DNA of 64,000 nt from Streptomyces ambofaciens ATCC 23877 (GTDB lineage: Bacteria > Actinomycetota > Actinomycetes > Streptomycetales > Streptomycetaceae): positions 4,761,001 through 4,825,000 of the forward strand of contig NZ_CP012382.1 in the NCBI RefSeq assembly GCF_001267885.1, in the 5' to 3' direction. Every line of letters begins with the position of its first letter. The first letter of the stretch is position 1. Position numbers and translations under genes: made by a program. Below the pieces are notes generated by a model that made no database searches, was not told where the DNA came from, and was given only the letters and a program-made list of their open reading frames with translations. Shown piece by piece: positions 56,501 through 63,738 of the stretch.

Positions 56501-57459
56501 AAGGACACGATCGGCACCGGACGGTCCGCGTCCCCCGACTCGATCAGCTTCACCAGCTTCTGGATCTCGCTGTTGACGAAGGTGCGTTCCTTCATGTGCG
56601 CCTGGAGCCACAGCACCAGCTCGTCGAGGAACAGCACCACGCCGTCGAAGCCCAGCCCGCGCGCGTGCCGGCTGATGGCGGACAGTCCGTTCTCCAGGGG
56701 CACGTACTTGGCCGCGTCGCCGTGCGCGCTCTCGGCGTACGACCGCATCGGTCCGGTGAGCAGTGCGGACACGAGCCGCTCGCGCCGCTCGTCCCCGGCG
56801 GGTGCGGCGAAGGCGCCGTCCAGCTCCGCGGAGGTCCACGACCCGCCGGCGCCGATCACCTTGAGCTCGCCGTCCTCGTCGTCGCCGCCCGGGGTGTCGG
56901 CGGGCAGCAGCCCGACGAAGGCGTCGTCCCCGAGCCGCTCCCGCATGCCCCGCGCGTCCGCGAGCATCGCGTCGGAGCGGAACACGGTCGGCGTCGGCGC
57001 GTCCGGGTAGCGTTCGCGCACCACCCGCACGTACCCGCCGAGCAGCGCCTCGTCCAGGTTGGCGGCGCCCACCAGGTGGTACGGCACCATGAGGAACCGC
57101 TTGCCGCGCAGCCAGTCGTCGTGCTCGGCCACGATCTCCCGCAGTCGCGGCTTGGTGCGTACGGACGGGTCGCCGTTCAGCACCGCGTGCAGCACGGTCA
57201 GGAAGTGGCTCTTACCGGCGCCGAAGGAGCCGTGCAGATAGGCGGCGTACGACGCGTTCTTGCGCACGGCACCGCGCACCAGCTTCAGCGCCTTGCCGAA
57301 CTGCTCCTGGAGCTGCGGCGTGACGACGTACTCCTCGACGCGCCCGGCGGCCTTCCCGGTGAAACCCTGGGACAGCTCGACCTTGAAATCGCCGGCGTAC
57401 ACGTCCTCCTTGATGTCGAGGACGTCCCTCAGCACGACGCTGTCGCCACCCCTGGCCAT
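53542..57459 (-). CDS. pglY: PglY, large BREX ATPase
   Basis: Large P-loop ATPase of BREX type 2 (BrxC/PglY group, DUF6079). It has 1305 residues from MARGGDSVVLRDVLDIKEDV. Walker A is LHGSFGAGKSHFLTVL (75-90) and Walker B GVVLFLDELVLWLQAH (273-288). ISRQRDLSQLVG and NLPEIIKERVLKPLPG follow as in the family. A Pro/Ala-rich linker near 1200-1260 precedes a final segment DAAVEISWRPV. GGGAG lies 8 nt before the ATG. First gene of the operon; longer upstream starts are not supported. Confidence 0.88.
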   Translation of the reverse strand: MARGGDSVVLRDVLDIKEDVYAGDFKVELSQGFTGKAAGRVEEYVVTPQLQEQFGKALKLVRGAVRKNASYAAYLHGSFGAGKSHFLTVLHAVLNGDPSVRTKPRLREIVAEHDDWLRGKRFLMVPYHLVGAANLDEALLGGYVRVVRERYPDAPTPTVFRSDAMLADARGMRERLGDDAFVGLLPADTPGGDDEDGELKVIGAGGSWTSAELDGAFAAPAGDERRERLVSALLTGPMRSYAESAHGDAAKYVPLENGLSAISRHARGLGFDGVVLFLDELVLWLQAHMKERTFVNSEIQKLVKLIESGDADRPVPIVSFISRQRDLSQLVGTDVLGADVKAMEQALEYLNERFEIVDLEDRNLPEIIKERVLKPLPGKEPVLETAFAGIDRSNQQVKDILLDGGGATHADWDGFRAVYPLSPALLNVLVALSGALQRERTGLKLVQQLLQRNADAAVGRLIPLGDLWDVLVDGTGAAFTDRLKRESEAAVKFYGKARTHLLGKYGSDTHADFLADDRFVKTLLLGALAPDVPALRRLTGARLAALNHGSVRSRTVPAGDVVVRRMRDLQATFPSEVRSDGEADPVFSLHLSDLDIEPLLDAVAEEDKAGVRRVWLRDRLWEAIGVRDGQFVAEKEIVWRGTRRVAEFVFGNVRDRSDLPDEQFAPATAGNVRFVVDYPFDDGDHYPSDDFHRVEELKKAGITAPVLVWLTDFFSDQRKAQLGRLMRIGFLLERDRLTDYTGTFPPDDRTKVRRQLEVARDTLTDQLTGALAEVYGLAGRTDANPGPEVPDGRHVLSLQPEYAQPREEGGKGFEANVQHLADGMFSALYPKHPDFGLDGRGQRKAVTAGELRTALEWITRAMDEGGRAKNVDSHHLKTVKRIVEPLELGTVHDGPLVMRRDWRARINQIASAHQQRGDLAVEDIRGWITKDLGHGGLDKLTGNLLIAAYALLDDRAWVYQGGPERQAPALHEIGPGWSLRAQPLPSEEEYGAARDRAARLFGVSAKPAMYARTVNRLAEDVRAKAEAWEKDVAGVRTSLERHATLLGLDTPGEAAPRPAILREAAALLARLTRHGSDATALVRELATASFTASERDLSTAMGSAGEVLRALDDAAWPALTNVRGLIGREDGVGDRARRLFDEIAVAARASEFERSLVPVLAESGEKANAIINAALTVENVFTPRQQPAPGPEDVRIDQPEVATHHPGAPNREVPPPAEPTPAPAGPTSPTATPARTPGTGRRVVASAGTTPLEELLAGELAGVRDDIQTFLAAHPDAAVEISWRPVQAAEEADGADSAEGAGEPR

Positions 57460-57622
57460 ATCAGCCGCTCCCGCTCCCCGTAGCCCGCACAAGTCCCTCT
57501 TATCCTGCCAGGTTGCCCAGGGGTGCCGGGAGGGAGCGGGAAAGATCCCGGAGGAGAGCGGAGGGTACGGGCGGGGCCGCGGGAGGACGCCGGACGGGGC
57601 TCGGGGTCCGCAGGACGGCACG

Positions 57623-58084
57623 TCAGGGAACGCGGGGCGGAGGACCGTCCGCCACCACGGCCCAGACGGTCTTCCCCGGCGCGCCCGGCCGCCCGGCCAC
57701 ACCCCACGCCTCGGCCAGCGCCGCCACCAGCGTCAGCCCCCGCCCGTCCTCGGCGAGCCCTCGCCCGTCCTCCGCGAGCGCCGGCCGTCGCTCCCCGCGC
57801 ACATCGCTCACCTCCAGCAGGAGGCGCCTCGCGGCATCGTGGGCCAGCCGCAGCTCGGCATCCCGCCCCGGCACCCGCCCGTGGGTGACGGCGTTGGCCG
57901 CCAGCTCGCCCACGACCAGTTCCACGGCGTCATGGACCGGAGTGCGATACGGCCACCCCCAGCGGTCCAACTGGTGCGAGGCAAGCCGTCGGGCCAGGCG
58001 GGCGCCGCGCGGGGTGGAGCTGAAACGGAAGGCGAAGGAGGCGACGGCCGTGAAGGAGGTGACGCCGGTGAAAGCGGTGGTCAT
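57623..58084 (-). CDS. solo HATPase (RsbW-like ATP-binding protein)
   Basis: 153 residues. GHKL ATPase fold of the serine-kinase anti-sigma type: N-box VHDAVELVVGELAANAVTHG near residues 49-68 and G-box-like GRGLTLVAALAEAWGV near 113-128. A tandem micro-duplication (LAEDGRGLAEDGRGL) inserts about seven residues just before the G-box. Streptomyces has many such solo kinases with unknown partners. It is upstream of pglY on the same strand, 163 nt away, so a link to the defence operon is possible but unproven. Confidence 0.82.
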   Translation of the reverse strand: MTTAFTGVTSFTAVASFAFRFSSTPRGARLARRLASHQLDRWGWPYRTPVHDAVELVVGELAANAVTHGRVPGRDAELRLAHDAARRLLLEVSDVRGERRPALAEDGRGLAEDGRGLTLVAALAEAWGVAGRPGAPGKTVWAVVADGPPPRVP

Positions 58085-58182
58085 GCCTCGAAGATTCCGC
58101 TTCTCCCGCTTTACTGACCAGGTGTTTCGGCCCTACGGCCGTCATCTGTAGCGGTCGGTCCACCGTCTGTCGGGGTGGTCGG

Positions 58183-59328
58183 TCACACCAGCCCGCTCAG
58201 CGGCAGGATCCGCTCACCGAGCCGCCCTCGCAGCCTGCCCCCGGCGGCGTCGGCCTCCGTGAGCCAGCCCGCGGCGACCAGCAACTCGGCGTGCTCGGTG
58301 ACGTCCTCGGGCCGCAGTCCACAGAAGGAAGCGACCGCGTCCAGGCCGACACCATCGCCCTCGGCGCCCTCGGCGCCCTCGACCCGCTCACCGAGACGCC
58401 CGTCGGGACGGCTGTGGGCGGCGGTGTACACGGCGAGGAGCCGGGTGGCGGCGCCCGCCTTCTTCTTCCGCAGCTTCCGGTCGCCCACCACCTTCTGCGC
58501 CCACCCCGACAACCGCGCCCGAGTGACCTTGCCGAAAGGGAGCGGGCGCGGCCCGGCGGGCAGCAGCGAGGGGACGGTGACCTGGGTGGGCTCCTCGGGC
58601 CGGGAGTCCAGCGCGTCGGCGGCGTCGACCCCCTCCGGCAGACACAGCCAGCCGACGTCGACGAGATCCTGGAGCACCCGCTCGGCATCGCCCTGCAACC
58701 AGCCACTGAGATCCTGCCCGGTGACGTTCCCGGTGCCGGCGCGCGCGGCCCGCAGGGAGAGCATGAGCACCGCGAGCCGCGCCTCGGCCCCGGGGAGCGG
58801 GGCGTGGACCCGGACATACTCCAGCACGCCACGGGCGTGGGCGCCCTGCCCCCGGGTCAGCAGCCGCTGGACGACCGGCCCGCCCCCGTCCACCTCGATG
58901 CCGAGGCGGTTCGCGTTCATCTCGCGGGTGGTCCGCGCCGCCGCCTCCGCCCGTACGGCCTCCTCCCGCAGGGACGCGTCCTCGGTGACGTCGGCCCACA
59001 ACGCGAACGCGCGGGCCTTGCGGTCGTGGAGGTCGGCGAGGACGGCGAGGTCCGGTTCGGGGCGCCGCTGGTACGCGCGGAACGCGTCCCCGAGTTCGGT
59101 CAGCTCCAGCCGCAGCACGTCGGGCTGGAGGTCGTCGGGCACGATCCGCTGGGCGATCTTCCCCCACCGCCCCGCGCCCAGGTGCCCGGCGGGGACACCG
59201 CCGGGCCGGGGACGGGGGGCGGGCCGAGCCCGCGGGACGGAAGCAGCCCCGCCACCGACCGCACCGGGGCGCCCCGCGGCGGGAGCCGCCGACGGTGCCC
59301 CACCGGCCCCGGGGGCGTCGGAGAACAT
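58183..59328 (-). CDS. winged-helix-containing protein of unknown family
   Basis: 381 residues from ATG 59328, with GGAGGGG at good spacing; GTG 59439 (418 residues) also has an AAGGTGG site. The first 60 residues are Ala/Pro/Gly-rich and disordered. A helical region follows (about 65-165), then a winged-helix-like stretch (GQDLSGWLQGDAERVLQDLV and DVGWLCLP), and a C-terminal one (LDAVASFCGLRPEDVTEHAE, LLVAAGWL, RLGERILPL). No enzyme motif is seen. It is divergent from the HEPN/ATPase triad with a shared upstream region, so it is a candidate regulator or partner. Confidence 0.7.
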   Translation of the reverse strand: MFSDAPGAGGAPSAAPAAGRPGAVGGGAASVPRARPAPRPRPGGVPAGHLGAGRWGKIAQRIVPDDLQPDVLRLELTELGDAFRAYQRRPEPDLAVLADLHDRKARAFALWADVTEDASLREEAVRAEAAARTTREMNANRLGIEVDGGGPVVQRLLTRGQGAHARGVLEYVRVHAPLPGAEARLAVLMLSLRAARAGTGNVTGQDLSGWLQGDAERVLQDLVDVGWLCLPEGVDAADALDSRPEEPTQVTVPSLLPAGPRPLPFGKVTRARLSGWAQKVVGDRKLRKKKAGAATRLLAVYTAAHSRPDGRLGERVEGAEGAEGDGVGLDAVASFCGLRPEDVTEHAELLVAAGWLTEADAAGGRLRGRLGERILPLSGLV

Positions 59329-59623
59329 CACCGCCCCTCCACCGGTCACCGCGCTCCGACCCGGCTTCCCCCTGCCCTGACGCCCGCCGTCGGCGCCCTC
59401 GACGAACCGTCCGCCCCGGTCACCCGTGCCCGCGCTCACCCGATGCCACCTTCTCCCTTGCCGGCCTGCGACCTCCCGCCCGCTGCGGGCGCAGCCACCT
59501 GACGCTACGTTTCCCACCGCACTCGCCGGGGAGGGACCGGAATGGACCACACGTTCGGGTGACGATCCCGTGCGTGCACCGGAGCTGGGCCATCCGAGTG
59601 ACGTGAGCCCTAAGATCCGTGCC
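59329..59623. promoter_or_regulatory. divergent promoter region of the triad
   Basis: On the plus strand TAAGAT (59611-59616) lies 7 nt before the HEPN-like gene's GTG, so that transcript is probably leaderless. On the minus strand TAGCGT (59501-59506) could be a -10 for the winged-helix gene with a leader of 60-170 nt. No clear -35 boxes. Confidence 0.5.
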
Positions 59624-60106
59624 GTGCCGGTGAATTCAGAACAGCACCACTTCGCCCACGCAGCCACGCGCCACTACGAGGACGCCGTCTTCCTGATGGA
59701 CGCGGCACGGCTGCCGAACGCCGACCACCACTTCGGCGTGGCGGTGGAATGCGCCCTCAAGAGCCTGCTGCTCCGCTTCACGGCCGTCACCATGGACCCC
59801 GTGAAGCCCGGCGGTGACCGGTCGAAGATGCCGTATCTCAGGGACCCGAAGACCGGCAAGCCCGCGCACAAGTACGGCCACCTGCCCTGGGTCGCCACCG
59901 ACGTCGCCCTCCTGACGCACGGCAGGACGGCGTCCCCTCTGACCACGGCTCTCGGCGGCCTGTCCGCCTTCGCCGCATGGTCGGTCGAACACCGCTACCT
60001 CGACGGCAGTGAGGTCGTCGAGGGCGACGTGGGGCGACGGCGTACCGTGGCCGAGAAGCTCATCGCCCTGCACGAACAGGCCCTGATCACCGGAAGGCTG
60101 CCGTGA
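59624..60106 (+). CDS. HEPN-like helical protein
   Basis: 160 residues from GTG 59624 (MPVNSEQHHFAHAATRHYED). The segment RHYEDAVFLMDAARLPNADHH followed by FGVAVECALKSLLLRF has the spacing of HEPN-type helical bundles (helix with Asp, small-residue helix with ECALK). The canonical RNase motif R-x4-6-H is not evident, so this may be a non-nucleolytic HEPN-like subunit. Start chosen for the TAAGAT at 7 nt; GTG 59603 would add seven residues. The stop overlaps the next gene by 4 nt. First gene of the three-gene unit. Confidence 0.7.
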   Translation: MPVNSEQHHFAHAATRHYEDAVFLMDAARLPNADHHFGVAVECALKSLLLRFTAVTMDPVKPGGDRSKMPYLRDPKTGKPAHKYGHLPWVATDVALLTHGRTASPLTTALGGLSAFAAWSVEHRYLDGSEVVEGDVGRRRTVAEKLIALHEQALITGRLP

Positions 60107-61485
60107 CTGACGCCCCCGAACCGGCCGGCGGACCCGTCCGCTTCGCCGAGGCGCGCCCGCGCGCTCTCGCCCTCGCCCACGAGCTGGCGGCCGGCGGGAC
60201 CGACGTGCTGGCCGTACGGGACGTGCTGGGCCGGTTCACGCTCCTCGTCGACGACCGTACGCAGCCGCTCCCACCGCCCCTGGAGAGCCTGGAGGACGAC
60301 TACGGCCCCCGGCTCGCCCGCGACCTCGGCCCCTACGCCTCCGACCGCCCGCTCCTGCGGGCCTCCGGCCTCTTCTCGGCCGACACCCTGCTGGGCTCGG
60401 AGCGGGCTGTGCCCGACCCGCAGCGGCCCACCGGCCGGGTCCGCATCCTCGACAACACCGTGGTGGGCGAGGACTGGGCGCAGGTGTCCACGCCCGCACC
60501 CGAAGCGGACGGTTCCCGCACCCACCGCACCGCGCTCTACGGCTTCAAGGGCGGCGTGGGCCGCAGCACGGCGACCGCCGTCCTGGCCCGCCACCTGGCC
60601 GACCAGGGGCACGTGGTCCTCGTCGTCGACCTGGACCTGGAGTCCCCGGGCGTCGGCACACTGGTCGCCGCCGGGGCGGACCTCCCCCCGCACGGCGTGA
60701 TCGACCACCTCGTCGAGTCCGCCGTGGGCAACGCCGAGGGCCTGGACCACGTGATCCGCTCCGGCTACACACCGCGAGGCGGCCGGGGCGAGCTGTGGGT
60801 GGCACCGGCCCGCGGCCGGGGGACGCCCGGCGTCCCCTACGCCTACGTCGACAAGCTCAACCGCACCTACGCCGACGTCCCCGGCGCCGACTTCGCCGAC
60901 CGGCTGGAACAGGCCGTACGCGCCTGCGAGGACGCGGTCGCCCGGGACGGGGACAGCGGACGCCGCCCCGACATCGTCCTGCTGGACAGCCGCGCCGGCA
61001 TCCACGACATCGCCGCGGTCGCCATCTCCCGCCTGTGCGACCTGGCCCTGCTCTTCGGCACGGACAACGCGCAGACCTGGGAGGGCTACGGCGACCTCTT
61101 CGCGGCCTGGCTCTCCTCCGGACAGGCGCCGGCCGTCCGCGAGAAGCTGCGTATGGTCGCCTCGATGGTCCCCGACTCGCCGGAGGGCGCCTACCTCCAG
61201 TCGTTCCGCGAGCACGCCTGGGAGTGCTTCGCCCAGCTCTACGACGACGTCCCCGCCGGGTCCGACGAGTACGGCTCCGACGCCTTCTCCCCTTCCCTGG
61301 AGGACGAGGCGGCCCCGCACCACCCCGTCCCGATCCTCTTCGAGCCGGGCCTGGTCGGCCTGGACCTGGTCACCGCCCCCGGGTGGCAGGACCGGGCCTT
61401 CGTGCAGGCGGCGTACCGGGACTTCCTCCCCACCGCTACGCTCCTGATCACCGCCGACCCGCAGACCAGCGAAGGACCGCGATGA
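60103..61485 (+). CDS. KGGVGR-variant ParA/MinD-like ATPase
   Basis: 460 residues from GTG 60103. An N-terminal domain of about 140 residues has no recognised family. A deviant Walker A of the ParA/MinD class, LYGFKGGVGRSTATAVLARH, has KGGVGRST at 149-156, with Arg instead of the usual Lys before the Ser. LVVDLDLESPGVGTL (173-187) and IVLLDSRAGIHDIAA (291-305) supply the switch and Walker B residues. The C-terminus reads LLITADPQTSEGPR. It is overlapped by 4 nt on both sides. Likely an ATP-dependent switch or assembly protein of a conflict system. Confidence 0.82.
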   Translation: MTDAPEPAGGPVRFAEARPRALALAHELAAGGTDVLAVRDVLGRFTLLVDDRTQPLPPPLESLEDDYGPRLARDLGPYASDRPLLRASGLFSADTLLGSERAVPDPQRPTGRVRILDNTVVGEDWAQVSTPAPEADGSRTHRTALYGFKGGVGRSTATAVLARHLADQGHVVLVVDLDLESPGVGTLVAAGADLPPHGVIDHLVESAVGNAEGLDHVIRSGYTPRGGRGELWVAPARGRGTPGVPYAYVDKLNRTYADVPGADFADRLEQAVRACEDAVARDGDSGRRPDIVLLDSRAGIHDIAAVAISRLCDLALLFGTDNAQTWEGYGDLFAAWLSSGQAPAVREKLRMVASMVPDSPEGAYLQSFREHAWECFAQLYDDVPAGSDEYGSDAFSPSLEDEAAPHHPVPILFEPGLVGLDLVTAPGWQDRAFVQAAYRDFLPTATLLITADPQTSEGPR

Positions 61486-62957
61486 CCACCCCCCTGACCG
61501 TCGAGGAGTACCGCGAGCTTCTGGCCGGCGCCCTCCCGGAGGCGTCGGACGCCGACACGGTGGAGCCGAGGGTCGAGAGCCTGTTCACCCCGGACACGCA
61601 CCGCGCGGCCCTGTACGTCGACAGCACGGTGGTCCGCGGCGGCCGGGGCGTCGGCAAGACGTTCTGGTACCGCTCGCTCCTCAACGAGTCGCTGCGCGAG
61701 GTCGCCGCCCAGGAGTACGGCATCGAGCGGTTGCGCCGGGTGACCGTGTCGCAGGGTTTCGGCGCCGCACTCCAGCACGACCTCTACCCCGGTCCGGGCA
61801 CCCTCCGCCAACTGGTCGAGGAGAGCATCCGTCCGTACGACCTCTGGTACGCCGTCCTGCTGACCGCCTTCGGCCAGCCGGAGCTGCGCGAGCTGCCCGA
61901 GTGGCGGGACAAGGCCCGGTGGGTGCGCGCCAACCCCGGCGCGGCCGAGCGCACGGTGCAGAAGGTGGACGAGGAGGCACGGCAGCAGGGCGTCACCCAC
62001 CTCATCCTCTTCGACGCCTTGGAGCACCTGCACCGGGTCCGTGCCCAGGCCGACCGTCTGGTGGGCGGCATCATGGAACTGGCGCTCGCCATGCGCCTCG
62101 GGACCCGCAGCATCCGCTTCAAGGTCTTCATCCGCCCCGACATGTACGACGGCGCACTGCTCCACTTCCCGGACGCCTCCAAGCTGACCTCCAACGCGGC
62201 GGCCCTGACGTGGTCCCGCGCCAACCTCTACGGCCTGCTCTTCCACACCCTGGGCAACCACGACAGCGAGCTGGCCGCCCGTTTCCGGCAGCTCACGGGC
62301 GGCTGGCAGAGCGAGGCGTCCGGCAGGCGCCACGTCCCGCCACCGCTGCTCAGCGGCGACGAGCAGTTCCAGTCGGAGCAGTTCACGCAGCTCGCCGGTC
62401 CCTACATGGGCTCGAACTTCCGCAAGGGCCACACCTTCACCTGGCTGCCCAACCACCTGATGGACGGCGTGGAGCAGGTCAGCCCGCGCAGCTTCCTCAG
62501 CGCCTTGCAGAAGGCGCTGTCGGAGACCCGAGGCCAGTACGCCGGGCACGAGTACGCGCTGCACCACGAGGGCATCCGGCGTGGGGTCCAGAAGGCGTCG
62601 GAGACCCGGGTGACGGAGGTCAGCGAGGACATGCCGTGGGTGGTGTCGGCCATCAGACCGCTGGCCGGGCACCAGGTACCCATCGAGCAGGCGAAGGTGG
62701 AGGCCCTCTGGCAGGAGTTCCACCTCGCGGACGAGTTGCGCAAGCTGGCCGAACGCTACGAGCCCCAGAATGACGACGACGAGATCAAGGTTCGGACCGG
62801 CCCCCGCTACCCGGAGGACCTGCAACTGCTGATCGAGGAACTGATCGCACTGGGCGTGATGCGCCGCCGCCGCGACGGCCGCATCGACCTGCCGGACGTC
62901 TACCGCATCGCCTTCGGCGTGGGCCGCAAGGGCGGCGTGCCCCGGGTCGCCGGCTGA
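61482..62957 (+). CDS. P-loop ATPase with C-terminal winged helix
   Basis: 491 residues. Walker A is VRGGRGVGKTFWYRSLL (51-67, GGRGVGKT at 53-60). Walker B is THLILFDALEHLHR (172-185) with Asp178 and Glu181. KVFIRPDMYDGALLHFPD is a plausible sensor region. The last 60 residues (PEDLQLLIEELIALGVMRRR and RDGRIDLPDVYRIAFGV) form a winged helix, as in STAND-like or KAP-like ATPases. The ATG overlaps the upstream stop (ATGA). Last gene of the triad. No nuclease domain is visible, so the effector is not obvious. Confidence 0.8.
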   Translation: MTTPLTVEEYRELLAGALPEASDADTVEPRVESLFTPDTHRAALYVDSTVVRGGRGVGKTFWYRSLLNESLREVAAQEYGIERLRRVTVSQGFGAALQHDLYPGPGTLRQLVEESIRPYDLWYAVLLTAFGQPELRELPEWRDKARWVRANPGAAERTVQKVDEEARQQGVTHLILFDALEHLHRVRAQADRLVGGIMELALAMRLGTRSIRFKVFIRPDMYDGALLHFPDASKLTSNAAALTWSRANLYGLLFHTLGNHDSELAARFRQLTGGWQSEASGRRHVPPPLLSGDEQFQSEQFTQLAGPYMGSNFRKGHTFTWLPNHLMDGVEQVSPRSFLSALQKALSETRGQYAGHEYALHHEGIRRGVQKASETRVTEVSEDMPWVVSAIRPLAGHQVPIEQAKVEALWQEFHLADELRKLAERYEPQNDDDEIKVRTGPRYPEDLQLLIEELIALGVMRRRRDGRIDLPDVYRIAFGVGRKGGVPRVAG

Positions 62958-63016
62958 CCCCGCCGCCCTCAGCCGCAACGCGGGCGGTTCCCGCGCTGCC
63001 TCGTCTCCGCGGTGCT

Positions 63017-63580
63017 CTACTGCCGCGAGAGGTCAGCCGGATCGATCGCGAGCGGGAACGGGGCGTCCAGGTGGCTGGTCGTACCCGCGAGTGCCGTGGT
63101 TCGCTCTACGTAGCGACCGTCTTGCAGAACGTAGACGACAAGCATGGGGGCGGGGTCGAACTCCAGGCGCCAGAAGTGCGGGACGGCGGCCTCGGCGTAC
63201 AGCATGGGCTTGACCTTGCGGTCCATGGTGCTGTTGCCGGGGGAGACGAGTTCGACGACGAGCTGGACCGCGTCCATGTCGACGGAGACGGGGTCGTCGG
63301 CGGTCGCGCCGATGTCGGCCACGACCAGATCGGGCACGACCAGTCCGGACGGCAGCACTACGTTGACGCCCTCCAGGATCTCCACCGGCGCGCCGACGGC
63401 TCGGGCGGCCGCGTCCAGGGCGACGTGGAGGCGGAACGAGGCCCGCTGGTGGCGGACACCGGGGGCGGGGGACATGACGAGGGATTCCCCCAGCAGCTCG
63501 TAGCGGGTGTTGCGGTCTTCGGGCAGGGCCAGGACGTCGGCGACGGTCCAGGGCCCGGTGTGGTCGATGGCAACGCTCAT
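63017..63580 (-). CDS. Uma2-family restriction-endonuclease-like protein
   Basis: 187 residues from ATG 63580 (MSVAIDHTGPWTVADVLALP), with AGGAGG and AAGGGA upstream. PD-(D/E)XK fold of the Uma2 (DUF820) type: LPEDRNTRYELLGESLVMSP, then VVPDLVVADIG (catalytic Asp), VQLVVELVSPGNSTMDRKVK (Glu...Lys) and LYAEAAVPHFWRLEFD. These are very common in Streptomyces, often in multiple copies; a role in mobile elements or defence is suspected but not shown. It converges on the triad. Confidence 0.88.
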   Translation of the reverse strand: MSVAIDHTGPWTVADVLALPEDRNTRYELLGESLVMSPAPGVRHQRASFRLHVALDAAARAVGAPVEILEGVNVVLPSGLVVPDLVVADIGATADDPVSVDMDAVQLVVELVSPGNSTMDRKVKPMLYAEAAVPHFWRLEFDPAPMLVVYVLQDGRYVERTTALAGTTSHLDAPFPLAIDPADLSRQ

Positions 63581-63738
63581 TCCCTTTTCACCTCCTCGTC
63601 CGACCGGCAGTCTCGGTGTGACCTCGGCAAGCGATACACGGCCAGCATACGGGCGCTCCCACCTGCTGGCACGAGGTCCCGTCGCCAGGATCGACACCTC
63701 GAACCGGTACGGGGCGGTTCACGGTCTCCGGGGGAAGC

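Noticed and set aside
59624..60106. HEPN ribonuclease active site
   Set aside because: No convincing R-x4-6-H motif. Only the general helical pattern fits, so I call it HEPN-like and not a toxin.
47241..63600. Integrative element with tRNA attachment site
   Set aside because: No tRNA gene, integrase or flanking direct repeat was found. The island edges are defined only by gene content and the dispersed repeat.
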